From positions 72,066 to 136,065 of the forward strand of contig DATIQN010000064.1 in assembly GCA_035470785.1 (NCBI GenBank): a stretch of 64,000 nt of DNA, read 5' to 3'. Source of the stretch: Croceibacterium_B sp035470785. GTDB taxonomy: Bacteria > Pseudomonadota > Alphaproteobacteria > Sphingomonadales > Sphingomonadaceae. Position numbers and translations under genes: made by a program. Of this stretch, positions 33,007 through 42,244 are shown piece by piece. The stretch's first letter is position 1; the number at the start of each line of letters is the position of its first letter. Under the pieces are notes generated by a model. The model did no database searches and was not told the DNA's origin. It saw nothing but the letters and a program-made list of their open reading frames with translations.

Positions 33007-34380
33007 GTGGCACAGACCTGGACCCCCGGCGGCTGGAAAAAGTGCGAAGCTAAGCACTTGCCGCTGTACGAGGACGCGGCGGAGCTCGCCCGTACAGAGG
33101 CCGTCCTCGCCAACTTTCCGCCGCTGGTCTTCGCCGGCGAAGCGCGGGACCTGAAGGCGCAGCTGGCCGACGTCGCCGCCGGACACGGATTCCTGCTGCA
33201 AGGCGGCGATTGCGCGGAAAGCTTTGCCGAATTCCACGCGAACAACATCCGCGACACCTTCCGTGTACTGCTGCAGATGGCGGTAGTGCTGACTTTCGCC
33301 AGCAAGCGTCCCGTGGTGAAGGTCGGGCGCATGGCCGGCCAGTTCGCCAAACCGCGCAGCGCGCCCACCGAGACGCAAGGCGGCGTGACGTTGCCCAGCT
33401 ATCTCGGCGACATCGTCAACGGCATCGATTTCAATGCGGAATCACGCCGCAACGACCCGCAGCGGATGATCCGCGCCTATTCGCAAAGCGCTGCCACGCT
33501 CAACCTGCTGCGGGCGTTCGCCAACGGCGGCTACGCCAACTTGCGCCAGGTCCACAGATGGACGCTCGATTTCATGGGCCGCAGCGCCTGGGCGGAGAAA
33601 TTCAAGGACGTCGCCGACCGCATCGGCGAGGCGCTCGATTTCATGGAGGCCTGCGGGATAGACCCGGAAACGGTGCCCCAGCTCAAGGCGACGAGCTTCT
33701 ACACCAGCCACGAAGCCTTGTTGCTGCCGTACGAAGAGGCGCTGACGCGGCAGGATTCGCTGACCGGCAAGTGGTACGATACCAGCGCTCACTTCCTGTG
33801 GATCGGTGACCGCACGCGATTTGAGGGCAGCGCGCATGTCGAGTACCTGCGCGGGGTGAGCAACCCGATCGGTATCAAGTGCGGGCCGAGCCTCGAGCCT
33901 GACGTGCTCCTGCGCCTGCTCGACACGCTCGACCCGGCGCGCGAGCCCGGGCGGATCACGCTGATCAGCCGCTTCGGCCACGACAAGGTCGAGGCCGGAC
34001 TGCCCAGGTTGGTCCGCGCGGTGAAGGCCGAAGGGCGCCCGGTGGTGTGGAGCTGCGACCCGATGCACGGCAACGTGATCAAGTCGGACAGTGGCTACAA
34101 GACGCGGCCGTTCGACCGCATCTTGGGCGAAGTGCGCGGCTTCTTCGCGGTGCACCGAGCCGAAAGCACGCATGCCGGCGGAATCCACGTCGAGATGACC
34201 GGGCAGGACGTGACCGAATGCACCGGCGGCGCGGTGGCGATCACCGACGCCGGCCTGGCTGATCGCTATCACACGCATTGCGATCCGCGGTTGAACGCCG
34301 CACAATCGCTGGAGCTCGCTTTCCTGCTTGCCGAAATGCTCAATCTCGAAGCGGGCGAGCGGCACAAGCACGCGGCCTGA
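33007..34380 (+). CDS. aroG: 3-deoxy-7-phosphoheptulonate synthase, class II
   Basis: A 457-residue plant/actinobacterial-type DAHP synthase that condenses PEP with erythrose 4-phosphate, the first step of the shikimate pathway. Class II marks include TWTPGGWKKCEAKHLPLYED at the start, LQGGDCAESF at about 64-73, a KVGRMAGQFAKPRS segment and the C-terminal HAGGIHVEMTGQDVTEC. The start is GTG 33007. It is soluble and full length. No trp leader was recognised in the 87-nt gap upstream. Confidence 0.96.
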   Translation: MAQTWTPGGWKKCEAKHLPLYEDAAELARTEAVLANFPPLVFAGEARDLKAQLADVAAGHGFLLQGGDCAESFAEFHANNIRDTFRVLLQMAVVLTFASKRPVVKVGRMAGQFAKPRSAPTETQGGVTLPSYLGDIVNGIDFNAESRRNDPQRMIRAYSQSAATLNLLRAFANGGYANLRQVHRWTLDFMGRSAWAEKFKDVADRIGEALDFMEACGIDPETVPQLKATSFYTSHEALLLPYEEALTRQDSLTGKWYDTSAHFLWIGDRTRFEGSAHVEYLRGVSNPIGIKCGPSLEPDVLLRLLDTLDPAREPGRITLISRFGHDKVEAGLPRLVRAVKAEGRPVVWSCDPMHGNVIKSDSGYKTRPFDRILGEVRGFFAVHRAESTHAGGIHVEMTGQDVTECTGGAVAITDAGLADRYHTHCDPRLNAAQSLELAFLLAEMLNLEAGERHKHAA

Positions 34381-34432
34381 ATAAGCACGAAAATCCGCAT
34401 CGGCGGAAGGAATGGCTTAACCTCAATTCCGT

Positions 34433-36280
34433 ATGAATCCCCGCATAAGGGGACAGGAACAAGTGGTTCGGCTCGGCCAGGTGCGCGGCCCGCTCGTCGC
34501 GGGGCTGCTGTGGATTGCCCTCGCGTTCGCCTCGACAGCGTTGCGCGACAGGGGCGGCGCCGTGCTGCTCCTGTGGCTTCCGGGGGCGGTCGCGGTCGCC
34601 AGCCTCTACGCCACGGCGCCAAGGAGGTGGCCGTTCCTCCTCGGCACGATGTTTGCCACGCAGGTCGCATATTCGTCATGGCGCGGCGTGCCTTTCCTCC
34701 CTGGCTTGGGAATTGCCTTTGCCAATCAGCTGGAGGCGGTGATCTGCGCGTACCTTGGCATGCGTGTTCTCGGCGGAAGAGCGAAGAGTCCGCAGACGTT
34801 CGGTCACGTGGCCGGGCTCTTCGGCGCGGCGGTTCTGGGCTGTGCGGCCGGGACCTTGATCACCGTGTTGTTCCATCCAGGCCGGACCATCGCAGAGCCC
34901 TTTCACTGGTTTCTTTCGAGCGTGCTTGCCGTGCTCACCGCGACGCCGGTGTTGCTGTATCTAAGGCAATGGCTTGGTTTCGGCGACCAGAACGTCCGCT
35001 TCTGGGATGTCGGCCGGCATCGCGGGTTCCTGCTCACCGTGGGAGGTATGCTGGCGGTCGGCGCCCTCGTGCTCGCCAGTCCGGTGCGCGGGGTCACTCC
35101 GGTCCTGTTCGTGATGATCGTGTTCGCGGTGTTCCGCTATGGCCAGCTTGCCGCGGCCTGCGGAGTCATCGCGTACGCTGCGGCCGGCATGGTCGCGAGC
35201 ATCGGCGGCCACAGCCCCACGCCGTATCTGGACAGTAATCCCGCCATGGCCGCGCTGATCCTTCAGGGCCAGATGTTGCTGATGCTGGCGACCGCGTTAC
35301 CGCTCGCAGCGATGCTGCTTACGCGCGACCGCCTCGAAGCGGGGCTACGTGTGACAAACGACGAGTTGCGCGCGAACCTCACGATCCTCAATCTGACCAA
35401 GACACTCGCGGGCATCGGCCGCTGGCAATACAATCTCGAAACCGGCGCGCAGAACTGGTCGGAAAAGATGCTCGAGCTAATCGGGCTTTCGCCGGACTTG
35501 GCGCCCGATCCTGGCGACATTCGTGAATTGCTGCCCGATGGCGGCGCGGAATTGTTCGGCAAGCTGGCCGAGCATCACCAGACCCGGATCCCCTACAGCT
35601 TCGAATATCCGGTGAGGCACCCCGACGGCAGCGAGCACACGCTCAAGATGAACGTGTTCAACGAATTCGACCCCGACGGGGTTCGCATCGCGTTGTTCGC
35701 GGTGGCGATGGACGTGACGGAGCAAGTCCGGCGCGAACAGGCGCTGAAGCGGGCGCGCGAGCTGGCCGTCGAGCAGGCGGCCGAGGCGCAGAAGCTCGCC
35801 AAGACCGATCCGCTGACCGGCCTGGCCAACCGGCGCGCGACGATCGGCTGGCTCGAAAGCCTTATGGTTTCGTCGCTCGAGATCGACGAGCCACTGGCAG
35901 TGCTGATGTTCGACATCGATCACTTCAAGCTGATAAACGATACGTACGGCCACCAGACCGGCGACGAGGTGCTTTGCAAGATCGCGGAGATCGCCCGCGG
36001 GCAGATCAGGGCCGAGGACCTGGTCGGCCGTGTCGGCGGCGAGGAGTTCGTTTGCATCCTATCGGGTGTGGACGGGCGTGAGGCTCGCGCGCTGGCTGAA
36101 AGGCTGTGTCGGGCGATCGCACAGGGGACCGAACGCGCCAGTTGTCCCAAGGCGACGATCAGCGTCGGGCTGGCACTGCTGCGCGCTGGCGATTCCGTCG
36201 AGACACTTCTACGCCGGGCCGACGCCGCGCTCTACGAGGCCAAGGAAAACGGCCGCAACCAGGTGCGACGCGCGGCGTAA
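34433..36280 (+). CDS. Membrane diguanylate cyclase (MASE1-PAS-GGDEF)
   Basis: A 615-residue cyclic-di-GMP synthase. Residues 1-300 hold about eight hydrophobic helices of MASE1 type, a sensory membrane domain. A PAS-like domain follows (about 320-440; GRWQYNLETGAQNWSEKMLE). The GGDEF domain spans about 455-612 with active site GGEEF at 535-539. A product-inhibition site RxxD (RAED, 526-529) lies five residues before it, so both catalysis and feedback control look intact. No EAL domain is present. It stands between DAHP synthase and the ergothioneine genes without overlap. The signal sensed is unknown. Confidence 0.93.
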   Translation: MNPRIRGQEQVVRLGQVRGPLVAGLLWIALAFASTALRDRGGAVLLLWLPGAVAVASLYATAPRRWPFLLGTMFATQVAYSSWRGVPFLPGLGIAFANQLEAVICAYLGMRVLGGRAKSPQTFGHVAGLFGAAVLGCAAGTLITVLFHPGRTIAEPFHWFLSSVLAVLTATPVLLYLRQWLGFGDQNVRFWDVGRHRGFLLTVGGMLAVGALVLASPVRGVTPVLFVMIVFAVFRYGQLAAACGVIAYAAAGMVASIGGHSPTPYLDSNPAMAALILQGQMLLMLATALPLAAMLLTRDRLEAGLRVTNDELRANLTILNLTKTLAGIGRWQYNLETGAQNWSEKMLELIGLSPDLAPDPGDIRELLPDGGAELFGKLAEHHQTRIPYSFEYPVRHPDGSEHTLKMNVFNEFDPDGVRIALFAVAMDVTEQVRREQALKRARELAVEQAAEAQKLAKTDPLTGLANRRATIGWLESLMVSSLEIDEPLAVLMFDIDHFKLINDTYGHQTGDEVLCKIAEIARGQIRAEDLVGRVGGEEFVCILSGVDGREARALAERLCRAIAQGTERASCPKATISVGLALLRAGDSVETLLRRADAALYEAKENGRNQVRRAA

Positions 36281-36303
36281 CCCGCGGCCGCTTCGGGAAA
36301 CAA

Positions 36304-36315
36304 TTGCCCGGGCAA
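36304..36315. promoter_or_regulatory. Perfect 12-bp palindrome upstream of egtB
   Basis: TTGCCCGGGCAA at 36304-36315 lies 24 nt after the cyclase stop and 58 nt before the egtB start. It could be an operator for the ergothioneine operon. No regulator is assigned. Confidence 0.4.
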
Positions 36316-36373
36316 GACTTTCCTTTCTCACGGCGTTGGGCCATCATGGCGGTGGACTGCCGGGGAGACACTC

Positions 36374-37612
36374 GTGCCCGAAGCCCATGTCCAGTCGCCC
36401 GTGTTGGGCGCGCCGACTCTGGCCGAGCGCTATCGCGCAACACGCGCGCTGACCAAGGCGCTGTGCACACCGCTCAGCGAGGCAGACGCGACGCTGCAGT
36501 CGATGCCCGACGCCTCGCCAGCGAAATGGCATGTGGCGCACACGACCTGGTTCTTCGAGACCTTCCTCCTGCGCGACAAGCTGCCGGGCTATCGCCTGCA
36601 CGATGAGCGGTGGCCGTTCCTGTTCAATTCCTATTACGAGGCCGAGGGCGAGCGCATTGCGCGCCCGCGCCGCGGCATGCTGTCGCGTCCGACGGTTGCC
36701 GAAATCGGTGAATGGCGCGCGCATGTCGATCAGGCGATTGGGGCGTTGCTCGACGATCCGGCGCATGCGCAGCTGATCGCGCTCGGCATCGCGCATGAAC
36801 AGCAACACCAGGAATTGCTGCTAACGGACATCAAGCACGCGCTGTTCCAGAACCCGCTCGGCCCCGCGATGTGGCCGGACCTGCCGCGAAAGACGCTCCC
36901 GCAAGTCGGCGAAATCGAGTGGCACGAACACCCGGGCGGTATCGCCCTGGCCGGCCATGCCGGTGACGGCTTCGCGTTCGACAATGAAGGACCCAAGCAT
37001 CGCGTGCTACTGGAACCGTTCGCGCTTGCCGGCAGGCTCGTGCGCAACGGCGAGTGGGAGCAGTTTATCCTCGACGGCGGCTACACCACCGCGTCGCTGT
37101 GGCTGTCGGACGGCTGGGATTGGGTCCGGCGCAAGCGCATCGAGGCGCCCGAGTACTGGTATGAGGGCGAGCACTTTACCCACAGCGGCTGGCAGGTGCG
37201 TGACCCTTGGGCGCCGGTGACGCATATCTCGTATTATGAGGCCGACGCTTTCGCTACCTGGGCGGGGGCGCGGTTGCCGACCGAGTTCGAGTGGGAGGCG
37301 ATTGCCCAAGGCCACGATCCCGCGTCCGGCAATCAACTCGACAGCGTCGGGCCGCCGATACCGATCGGTGGCTCATCACTTTTCGGCGATTGCTGGCAAT
37401 GGACCCGCTCAGCCTATCTCCCGTATCCGCGGTTCGCTCCGGCGGCAGGCGCGGTGGGCGAGTACAACGGCAAGTTCATGTCCGGGCAGTTCGTGCTCAG
37501 GGGCGCGAGCTGCGCGACGGTGCGCGGTCATTCCCGCTCGAGCTATCGCAATTTCTTCTATCCGCACCAGCGCTGGCAGTTCACCGGCCTGCGGCTGGCG
37601 AAGGATATTTGA
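36374..37612 (+). CDS. egtB: Ergothioneine biosynthesis protein EgtB (sulfoxide synthase)
   Basis: A 412-residue non-haem iron enzyme that couples hercynine to a thiol (gamma-glutamylcysteine or cysteine) with O2. The N-terminal DinB-like domain has the iron ligand set (AHEQQHQELLLTDIKHALFQ around 138-157). A C-terminal FGE-sulfatase domain ends with LRGASCATVRGHSRSSYRNF and GLRLA. Thiol specificity is not readable with confidence. It ends 1 nt before egtD, forming a two-gene operon. EgtC and EgtE are not adjacent, so a shorter pathway or distant genes must supply later steps. Confidence 0.95.
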   Translation: MPEAHVQSPVLGAPTLAERYRATRALTKALCTPLSEADATLQSMPDASPAKWHVAHTTWFFETFLLRDKLPGYRLHDERWPFLFNSYYEAEGERIARPRRGMLSRPTVAEIGEWRAHVDQAIGALLDDPAHAQLIALGIAHEQQHQELLLTDIKHALFQNPLGPAMWPDLPRKTLPQVGEIEWHEHPGGIALAGHAGDGFAFDNEGPKHRVLLEPFALAGRLVRNGEWEQFILDGGYTTASLWLSDGWDWVRRKRIEAPEYWYEGEHFTHSGWQVRDPWAPVTHISYYEADAFATWAGARLPTEFEWEAIAQGHDPASGNQLDSVGPPIPIGGSSLFGDCWQWTRSAYLPYPRFAPAAGAVGEYNGKFMSGQFVLRGASCATVRGHSRSSYRNFFYPHQRWQFTGLRLAKDI

Positions 37613-37613
37613 G

Positions 37614-38600
37614 ATGAGCGCGGGGGAGGGCCTCGCCCTCGTCGAACTCGATGATGACGGTGTCGCTACAGCGTTTCGCGCCGACGTTCTCGCCGGCCTG
37701 GCGCAACCGCAAAAGGCAGTGCCGGCGCGCTGGCTCTATGACGACGCCGGGTCGGCGCTGTTCGAGAAGATCACCCAACTGCCCGAATATTACCCAACCC
37801 GCGCCGAGACCGAGATCCTGACCGAGCACTGCGGCGAATTTCTTGAGCTGATCGGGCCGGGCCGGGCAGTGATCGAATTCGGCTCGGGCAGCTCGGTCAA
37901 GACCCCTCTGCTGCTCGGCTGCATCGCCCCCGCCGCCTATGTTCCGCTCGACATCTCGGGCGATTTCCTGCGCGCCGCCGCGGATGACCTGGCGGCCAAG
38001 TTCCCCGGCCTGCCGGTCTATCCGGTGGAGGCCGATTTCATGCGTGAGGTCGCGCTGCCGCCATCGGTCCAGGGCTTGCCCAAGCTCGGCTTTTTCCCCG
38101 GTTCGACGATCGGCAACATGGTCGCGCGCACCGCGGTCGACCTGCTGCGCTCGATGCGGGCGACGTTGGGCGAAGCCTCGCAACTGCTCATCGGCATGGA
38201 CCTGATCAAGGACGTCGCTGTGCTCGAAGCGGCTTATGACGATGCCACGGGCGTCACTGCCGAATTCAACCGCAACCTCGCGCGCCGGATCAATCGCGAG
38301 CTCGGCGGCACATTGCCGCTCGACAAGCTGCGCCATGTCGCCCGCTGGAACGACACTTACGCGCGGATCGAAATGCATCTTGAAGCGCTCGACGACATCG
38401 AATTCGAAGTCTCGGGCCGCCGTTTCTCGCTGCACAAAGGTGAAACGATCCACACCGAGAACAGCCACAAGTTCGACCTGCGCAGCCAGAACACGCTGCT
38501 CCTGGCCGGCGGGTGGACCCCGGTCCGGAGCTGGCAGGACGGCGAGGGCCGCTTCTCGCTGATCCTCGCAGACTGGACGATCCCGCGCGGGGCGCCGTAG
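37614..38600 (+). CDS. egtD: L-histidine N(alpha)-methyltransferase EgtD
   Basis: A 328-residue SAM-dependent methyltransferase that makes hercynine (trimethylhistidine) from histidine. Key stretches are ARWLYDDAGSALFEKITQLP, the SAM loop VIEFGSGSSVKTPLLL, and FFPGSTIGNM. The C-terminus (ETIHTENSHKF) carries family residues of the histidine-binding site. ATG 37614 follows the egtB TGA by 1 nt, so translation is coupled. Together with egtB it gives the first committed ergothioneine steps. Confidence 0.95.
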   Translation: MSAGEGLALVELDDDGVATAFRADVLAGLAQPQKAVPARWLYDDAGSALFEKITQLPEYYPTRAETEILTEHCGEFLELIGPGRAVIEFGSGSSVKTPLLLGCIAPAAYVPLDISGDFLRAAADDLAAKFPGLPVYPVEADFMREVALPPSVQGLPKLGFFPGSTIGNMVARTAVDLLRSMRATLGEASQLLIGMDLIKDVAVLEAAYDDATGVTAEFNRNLARRINRELGGTLPLDKLRHVARWNDTYARIEMHLEALDDIEFEVSGRRFSLHKGETIHTENSHKFDLRSQNTLLLAGGWTPVRSWQDGEGRFSLILADWTIPRGAP

Positions 38601-38642
38601 CCGCTCATCGCAAAGCAAGCTGGCTTGCCCTATATAGCCGAG

Positions 38643-39314
38643 ATGAACTGGGCTTCGCTCTGGGATCAACTCGCGCACACTGTCCGCGTCCTGCCGCAAT
38701 CGATGCTGATGCTGGCCGCGCTCGTCGCCATGGTGCTGGGCGTGCTCGGATCGCTGGTTTTCCGCCGTCTTCCGGCGCTGGGCCGCGCGCTCAGGAGCGT
38801 GAGCACGGTCGGCCTGATGGGCGTGCTGCTGCTGGTGGTGCTACAGCTCTCGCGGCTGGATTCGCGCTTCGACCTGGCGGTGCCGCAGTTGGACCTGCCC
38901 ACGCAGGTGGTCGAGGGCCGCGAAACGCGCGTGCCGATGGCGCCCGACGGTCATTTCTGGCTCCGCGCCAAGGTCAACGGCGTGCCGACGAATTTCCTGG
39001 TCGATACCGGCGCGACCCTTACCGCGGTCTCGACCGAAACCGCTGAGAAGGTCGGGCTGAGCCCGCGCGACGCCGGCATTCCGGTCCGCATGCAGACCGC
39101 CAACGGCATGGTCGCTGCGCAACTGACGACGATCGACGACTTGCGCTTCGGCAACGTGGCCGCGCACGGGATCGACGCGATCATTGCCCCCGGCCTCGGG
39201 CCGACGAATGTCATCGGCATGAACCTCCTTTCGCGGCTCGCATCAGTCCGTTTCGACGGAAGGACGATGATCCTCGTCCCGCACCATCCCCAGCCCGCCG
39301 CAAGCGCCGATTGA
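38643..39314 (+). CDS. Membrane-anchored retropepsin-like aspartyl protease
   Basis: A 223-residue protein of the TIGR02281-type clan AA aspartic protease family. There are two N-terminal membrane helices (about 20-40 and 55-75). A periplasmic or cytoplasmic domain then carries one catalytic motif VDTGATLTAVS at about 124-134, and a second family element IGMNLLSRLASVRFD near 195. Retropepsins work as homodimers with one DTG each. ATG 38643 sits just after TATATA (38631-38636), so the message may be nearly leaderless. Substrate unknown. Confidence 0.88.
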   Translation: MNWASLWDQLAHTVRVLPQSMLMLAALVAMVLGVLGSLVFRRLPALGRALRSVSTVGLMGVLLLVVLQLSRLDSRFDLAVPQLDLPTQVVEGRETRVPMAPDGHFWLRAKVNGVPTNFLVDTGATLTAVSTETAEKVGLSPRDAGIPVRMQTANGMVAAQLTTIDDLRFGNVAAHGIDAIIAPGLGPTNVIGMNLLSRLASVRFDGRTMILVPHHPQPAASAD

Positions 39315-39369
39315 CGCCGGCCCGGCGCGCCTCCACTCTCGCGTAAGTCCGACGAGGGGAGCGACGCGC

Positions 39370-40758
39370 ATGGCCAGCAGTCCGGCAACGGGCGACCACC
39401 GTTTCGACGTCGCCGCCTTCATCGACGCGCGGGCGATAGGCTGGCGCGAGATCGCGATGCTAGTCGTCTGCTCGATCGTGCTCTTCATTGACGGCTTCGA
39501 CATGTACTTCCTCGGCAAAATCGCGCCCGCGGTTGCGCGCGGGCTGGGCGGCAAGCCGGTCGACATGACAGCGGTGTTCACCTGGCAGCAGATCGGCATG
39601 GCCGTGGGGGCTTTCACGATGCCGCCACTGGCGGACAAGATCGGGCGCAAGCCGATGCTGCTCGCTTGTCTCGCCGGTTTCGGCGTGCTTTCGCTCGTCG
39701 CGGCCTTCGCCATGTCGCTGCCGCAGTTGACGGTATTGCGCGGGCTTGCGGGGATCTTCCTGGCTGGGGCGTTCCCAATCGGGTTGGCGTTGCTTTCTGA
39801 AATGACGCCGCACCATATGCGCTCGCCCTTCATTGCCATCTCGCTGGTGTTCCTGTCCGGCGGCAATATCGCCAGCGGCGCGGTTGCAGCGTGGCTGCTC
39901 GACCTCTACGGCTGGCAAATTGGCTTCGTGATCGCGGGCGTGCTGCCGCTCCTGGCGCTGCCGCTGTTGCTGGCCGTCCCTGAATCGCTCGCCTTTCGCG
40001 TCAGCCGCGACCCGGTCGATCCCAAGATCGCGCGGATGGTCCGCAAGCTCGACCGGGACATCGTGTTCTCCGGATTCGAGCGTTTCTGTTTCGGTCCTGA
40101 AGAGCGCTCGACGGCGGCCGGCCCGACAGCGATCCTGCGCCCGCCCTATCGCCTGCAGACGGTGATCCTCTGGGCGACCTGCTTCCTCTCGCTGGGCAAC
40201 ATCGCGCTCTTGTCGAACTGGCTGTCGACCTATTTCCTGGAGCTGGGCGGGGTGCCGATCCAGCAGTTCGCCAAGTTCCTGATGATCGGCTTCACCGGGG
40301 GCGCGATCGGCACGCTGACGATGGGTTGGTTCATGGCGCGGACCAATCCGTACTGGCTAATCTGTGGGTTCTTCGTGCTCGACGCGGTGGCGATAACCGC
40401 GCTCGGAATCCTGCCCTTCGGCACAGGCGTGTTCGTTGGCGCGATGATGGCGTGGAGCTTCGCCCAGACCGGAGGGCAGACTGGGCTCAACACGCTGGCG
40501 ACGCTCGGCTACCCGCCGGAGATGCGCAGCAGCGGGATGGGCTGGGCGAGCGGCGTCGGCCGCTTCGGCGGCATCCTGTTCCCGCTCGTGGGCGGCATCG
40601 CCCTCGGCGCTGCGCTGCCGCTGAGGATACTGATGCCGATCATCGCCGTTCCATGCCTGCTCGTGGCGGTGCTGATCGCCCTCCTTGCCATCGGCGCCAA
40701 GCGCCAGGTGGCGGCAGAAGGGAGCTTTGCCGCCGAACACAGTGAACCAGTCTATTAG
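39370..40758 (+). CDS. MFS transporter, aromatic acid:H+ symporter-like
   Basis: A 462-residue transporter with 12 predicted helices. The loop 2-3 motif appears as PPLADKIGRKPML near 80, the AAHS/sugar porter form. The N-terminal segment IVLFIDGFDMYFLGKIAPAV is very like the LLDGFDxxxL opening of benzoate and 4-hydroxybenzoate (PcaK/BenK) symporters, where the Asp is functional. Substrates are therefore probably aromatic carboxylates. No aromatic catabolic gene is adjacent. Its stop codon interlocks with that of the convergent VOC gene. Confidence 0.9.
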   Translation: MASSPATGDHRFDVAAFIDARAIGWREIAMLVVCSIVLFIDGFDMYFLGKIAPAVARGLGGKPVDMTAVFTWQQIGMAVGAFTMPPLADKIGRKPMLLACLAGFGVLSLVAAFAMSLPQLTVLRGLAGIFLAGAFPIGLALLSEMTPHHMRSPFIAISLVFLSGGNIASGAVAAWLLDLYGWQIGFVIAGVLPLLALPLLLAVPESLAFRVSRDPVDPKIARMVRKLDRDIVFSGFERFCFGPEERSTAAGPTAILRPPYRLQTVILWATCFLSLGNIALLSNWLSTYFLELGGVPIQQFAKFLMIGFTGGAIGTLTMGWFMARTNPYWLICGFFVLDAVAITALGILPFGTGVFVGAMMAWSFAQTGGQTGLNTLATLGYPPEMRSSGMGWASGVGRFGGILFPLVGGIALGAALPLRILMPIIAVPCLLVAVLIALLAIGAKRQVAAEGSFAAEHSEPVY

Positions 40759-41144
40759 CCGGGCAGTTGGATCAGCTCGATCTCGTGGCCCTGCGGGCTG
40801 TGAAGCACGGCGACCTTGATGTTCCCGGCAACGACCATGACGCCGGTGCCCTTCTGCGCGCCCGCCGCAAGCGCCCGCTCGTGCGCAGCGGCGATGTCGG
40901 TGCATTGCAGGCCGACTGCGCCGTGGCCGTGGCCGACTGTCACATCGCGGCCGTCCTTGTAGCCGACCAGCATCAGGCTAGGGCCAGCCTGCCTTGGCAG
41001 CGCGAGGACCTTCTCGTGGAATTCCGCCTCATCGAAGGTCTGCGTGACTTCGAACCCGAAGGCGTCGCGCCAGAACGCGAGCGCCGGAACGATCTCCGGC
41101 ACGTTGAGCTTGAAGAAGGCGAGGCGAAGCGGGGGCTGGGTCAT
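40755..41144 (-). CDS. Glyoxalase/bleomycin-resistance (VOC) family protein
   Basis: A 129-residue single VOC domain made of two beta-alpha-beta-beta-beta units (RLAFFKLNVPEIVPALAFWR, then VGLQCTDIAAAHERALAAG). The end VLHSPQGHEIELIQLPG keeps the metal-ligand Glu. VOC proteins include lactoylglutathione lyases, dioxygenases and resistance proteins, and this one cannot be placed further. ATG 41144 is used; longer in-frame extensions overlap the divergent ligase gene and lack the fold. It is divergent from the DNA ligase with only 17 nt between starts. Confidence 0.85.
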   Translation of the reverse strand: MTQPPLRLAFFKLNVPEIVPALAFWRDAFGFEVTQTFDEAEFHEKVLALPRQAGPSLMLVGYKDGRDVTVGHGHGAVGLQCTDIAAAHERALAAGAQKGTGVMVVAGNIKVAVLHSPQGHEIELIQLPG

Positions 41145-41161
41145 GACACGTGAGGTAGCGC

Positions 41162-42244
41162 ATGGAACCGCCGCCGCGCAAACGGCTTTCCTCGACCATG
41201 GCGCCCGTGTTCTCCGCTCTTGCGATCCCGCTCGAAACTCCCCCGATGGAGGCGAAGCTGGCGAACCAGATTCCGGCCGGCGCAGGCTGGCAGTTCGAGC
41301 CCAAGTGGGACGGCTTCCGCTGCCTGGCCTTCCGCGACGGCGATGACGTCGAGCTGATGAGCAAGTCGGGAAAGCCGCTCGGGCGATACTTCCCGGAGAT
41401 CGCCGAGGCACTTGGCCGATTGGGCGAGCGCCGATTCGCGCTCGACGGCGAACTGGTGTTACCGCTCGGCGGCGTGTTGTCGTTCGCGACGTTGCAGCTT
41501 CGCCTGCATCCGGCCGCGTCGCGGATCGAGAAGTTATCGCGCGAGACGCCGGCACAATTGATGTTGTTCGATGCGCTGCAGCTCGGCGACAAGTCGCTGC
41601 TCGAGCGACCGCTCTTCGAGCGCCGCGCCGCGCTCGAGCGTTTCATGCGCAAGGCCGCGGGCGAGCGTCTGTGCCTATCACCCGCCACCGATGACCCGCG
41701 CGTCGCAGCCGAATGGTTCGAGCGAAGCGGGAAAGCGCTCGACGGCGTGGTCGCAAAGCGCCTCGACGCCGCCTACCAGCCCGGCGAGCGGGCGATGATC
41801 AAGGTGAAGCAGCAGCGCACGGCCGATTGCGTGGTCGGCGGATACCGGAAGGGCAAGAACGGAGTCGGCTCGCTGCTGCTCGGTCTCTACGACGGGCAAG
41901 GCAAGCTCGATTACGTCGGTTTCACCAGCTCGTTCTCGGACGAGGATCGTGCCGCCTTGTCCACGAAGCTCGCGCGCGGCGAGGGGCCATCACCCTTCAC
42001 CGGCTCCTCACCCGGCGGGGCGAGCCGCTGGAGCCATGGGCGCAGCAGCGAATGGGTGTCTCTCAAGGGCGACCTGGTAGCCGAGGTAATCTACGATCAG
42101 GTCACCGGCGGCCGCTTCCGCCACGGGACCACGTTCATGCGTTGGCGCGACGACAAGCGGCCCGATCAATGCACGCGGGCCCAACTCGAACACGAACTCA
42201 GCCCAGCCGCCCTCGAACAGGTGTTCGAGGAAGCCGGCGGATGA
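41162..42244 (+). CDS. ATP-dependent DNA ligase (LigC/LigD-ligase-like)
   Basis: A 360-residue stand-alone ligase that seals nicks using ATP. The adenylation lysine is K48 in motif I (EPKWDGFR). Further nucleotidyltransferase motifs are FALDGELVLP, LDGVVAKRLD and MIKVKQQR, followed by an OB-fold with RFRHGTTFMRWRDDK. Length and domain order match the LigC type, without polymerase or nuclease domains of LigD. No Ku gene is seen here. It overlaps the exonuclease III gene by 4 nt (ATGA), so the two are co-translated. This suggests a base-excision or nick-repair role rather than end joining, by inference. Confidence 0.93.
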   Translation: MEPPPRKRLSSTMAPVFSALAIPLETPPMEAKLANQIPAGAGWQFEPKWDGFRCLAFRDGDDVELMSKSGKPLGRYFPEIAEALGRLGERRFALDGELVLPLGGVLSFATLQLRLHPAASRIEKLSRETPAQLMLFDALQLGDKSLLERPLFERRAALERFMRKAAGERLCLSPATDDPRVAAEWFERSGKALDGVVAKRLDAAYQPGERAMIKVKQQRTADCVVGGYRKGKNGVGSLLLGLYDGQGKLDYVGFTSSFSDEDRAALSTKLARGEGPSPFTGSSPGGASRWSHGRSSEWVSLKGDLVAEVIYDQVTGGRFRHGTTFMRWRDDKRPDQCTRAQLEHELSPAALEQVFEEAGG

